Part shown: in pieces, positions 5,951 to 6,975 of the stretch
Position numbering within the stretch: the first letter of the stretch is position 1
Layout: every line of letters starts with the position of its first letter
From: Alphaproteobacteria bacterium UBA7371
GTDB lineage: Bacteria > Pseudomonadota > Alphaproteobacteria > UBA8317
NCBI GenBank assembly: GCA_002469865.1
Contig: DKOD01000048.1
Span: 1 to 6,975 of the forward strand
Length of the DNA: 6,975 bases
Direction: 5' to 3'
The notes under the pieces: model-generated
The model's database searches: none
Told to the model about the DNA's origin: nothing
The model's input: the letters and a program-made list of their open reading frames with translations, nothing else
Position numbers and translations under genes: made by a program

Positions 5951-6975
5951 ATGGTTAATCTTAATGTCGTCCAGCCTCAGGAATTGCAGCCGCGTATTAC
6001 CGTGTTTGGGGTCGGTGGCGCGGGTGGAAATGCGGTCAACAACATGATCCGCTCCAGCTTACAAGGCGTGGAATTTGTCGTTGCCAACACCGATGCCCAG
6101 GCCCTGTCCTTGTCCGAGTCCCAAAACCGCATCCAGCTTGGCCGTGAGGTGACACAAGGGCTTGGGGCTGGTTCAAAGCCTGAATTGGGGGCTTCTGCGG
6201 CAGAGGAATCCCTGGACCAAATCGAAGGTTTTCTTGACGGTATTCATATGTGTTTTATCACCGCCGGCATGGGTGGTGGCACGGGCACTGGTGCGGCACC
6301 GGTGATTGCCAAAGCGGCAAGAGAACGTGGTATTTTGACAGTCGCAGTGGTCACCAAACCATTTATGTTTGAGGGCAAGCGCCGCATGGCCACGGCTGAC
6401 CAGGGTTTGGCATCCCTCCATGGCATGGTGGATATTTTGGTGGTCATTCCCAACCAAAATTTGTTCCGCGTTGCCAACGCCCAAACATCATTATTGGAGG
6501 CCTTCAAACTTGCTGATGATGTGCTTCATGCTGGTGTCCGTTCGATAACTGATTTGATGATCATGCCTGGTCTTATCAATCTGGATTTCAACGATGTGCG
6601 CACGATCATGGAAGGAATGGGCAAGGCCATGATGGGCACTGGTGAGGCTGAAGGAGAGGGCCGTGCCAGGAAAGCCGCCGAAGCTGCTGTCTCCAACCCG
6701 CTTTTGGATGATATTTCCCTATTGGGCGCTAAGGGTGTGTTGATCAACATCACCGGTGGCGAGGATTTGAGCCTTATGGAGGTTGAGGAAGCAGCTGAGT
6801 TCATCCGCAATGAGGTGGATGAGGATGCGGTTATTATTCTTGGCTCCACCCATGACACAAACATGACTGGCACCATGAGGGTTGCTGTTGTGGCCACGGG
6901 TCTTGGTGATGATGATATTCAACCTGCCCAGCTGCCACCGCGTGCTCATGCACAACCAGAGCCAAAAGACGAAGA
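5951..6975 (+). CDS. ftsZ: FtsZ, tubulin-like cell division GTPase (3' end outside window)
   Basis: Cytoplasmic GTPase that polymerises into the Z ring and organises septation. The window holds 341 whole codons and runs off the end in frame. The GTP-binding domain shows RITVFGVGGAGGNAVNNMI (15-33), ANTDAQ (45-50), the tubulin signature GGGTGTG (108-114), the PNQNLFR segment (167-173) and the T7 catalytic loop NLDFNDV (210-216). Asp212 and Asp215 lie at the positions used to hydrolyse GTP in the neighbouring subunit. The C-terminal core domain runs to about VAVVATG (311-317). Residues 319-341, rich in Asp, Pro and Gln, look like the start of the variable linker, so the conserved FtsA/ZapA/MipZ-type C-terminal tail is outside. 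Two adjacent in-frame ATGs (5948, 5951) exist; 5951 has the better spacing from GGAG and gives MVNL, which resembles other alphaproteobacterial FtsZ starts. FtsA upstream is its membrane anchor. Confidence 0.97.
   Translation, partial: MVNLNVVQPQELQPRITVFGVGGAGGNAVNNMIRSSLQGVEFVVANTDAQALSLSESQNRIQLGREVTQGLGAGSKPELGASAAEESLDQIEGFLDGIHMCFITAGMGGGTGTGAAPVIAKAARERGILTVAVVTKPFMFEGKRRMATADQGLASLHGMVDILVVIPNQNLFRVANAQTSLLEAFKLADDVLHAGVRSITDLMIMPGLINLDFNDVRTIMEGMGKAMMGTGEAEGEGRARKAAEAAVSNPLLDDISLLGAKGVLINITGGEDLSLMEVEEAAEFIRNEVDEDAVIILGSTHDTNMTGTMRVAVVATGLGDDDIQPAQLPPRAHAQPEPKDE

Noticed and set aside
5955..5964. TTAA-TC-TTAA at the start of ftsZ as a CtrA-binding site
   Set aside because: The CtrA consensus needs two TTAA half-sites separated by 7 bases. 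Here the spacing is 2, and the sequence encodes the N-terminal residues of FtsZ.
6335..6366. Perfect TTGACA inside ftsZ
   Set aside because: No credible -10 box follows at the right distance, and it lies within the conserved GTPase domain coding sequence.
1..6975. A novel or accessory system (mobile element, defence genes, CRISPR, phage)
   Set aside because: The whole window is accounted for by seven conserved dcw genes in standard order. No repeats, integrase, transposase or unknown gene was seen.

Overview
The window is a stretch of a bacterial dcw (division and cell wall) cluster, read entirely on the + strand: murG (3' part) - murC - murB - ddl - ftsQ - ftsA - ftsZ (5' part). This gene order, with murB and ddl between murC and ftsQ, is the usual one in Alphaproteobacteria. 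The proteins agree: FtsZ has the alphaproteobacterial N-terminal signature GVGGAGGNAVNNMI and a T7-loop context (MPGLINLDF) that I associate with Rhodospirillales-like or SAR116-like lineages. FtsQ and FtsA also look alphaproteobacterial. GC content looks moderate (a little above half, by eye), which argues against the very GC-rich members. The class assignment is fairly secure; anything below it is inference.

Layout: 2-583 is the UDP-GlcNAc-binding half of MurG, which makes lipid II. 580-1998 is MurC, which adds L-Ala to UDP-MurNAc. 1995-2903 is MurB, which makes UDP-MurNAc. 2900-3817 is Ddl, which makes D-Ala-D-Ala. 3805-4641 is the divisome membrane protein FtsQ. 4645-5907 is FtsA, the actin-like membrane anchor of the Z ring. 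5951 to the window end is the first 341 residues of FtsZ, stopping at the start of its C-terminal linker. The first four genes supply and finish the peptidoglycan precursor; the last three build the septal machine that uses it.

The genes are packed tightly. Three successive junctions (murG/murC, murC/murB, murB/ddl) are 4-base ATGA overlaps, ddl/ftsQ overlap by 13 bases, and ftsQ/ftsA are 3 bases apart. This indicates one transcription unit with translational coupling. The only real non-coding gap is the 43 bases between ftsA and ftsZ, and it contains a perfect 8-bp inverted repeat just before the ftsZ ribosome-binding site. GANTC sites (the CcrM methylation motif of Alphaproteobacteria) are scarce over most of the window but cluster around this same junction.

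I see no mobile element, RNA gene, CRISPR array, phage gene or unknown gene, and no gene-free stretch longer than 43 bases. This is a conserved core region. The observations worth a second look concern control of ftsZ and some divergent positions in FtsA, not a new system.
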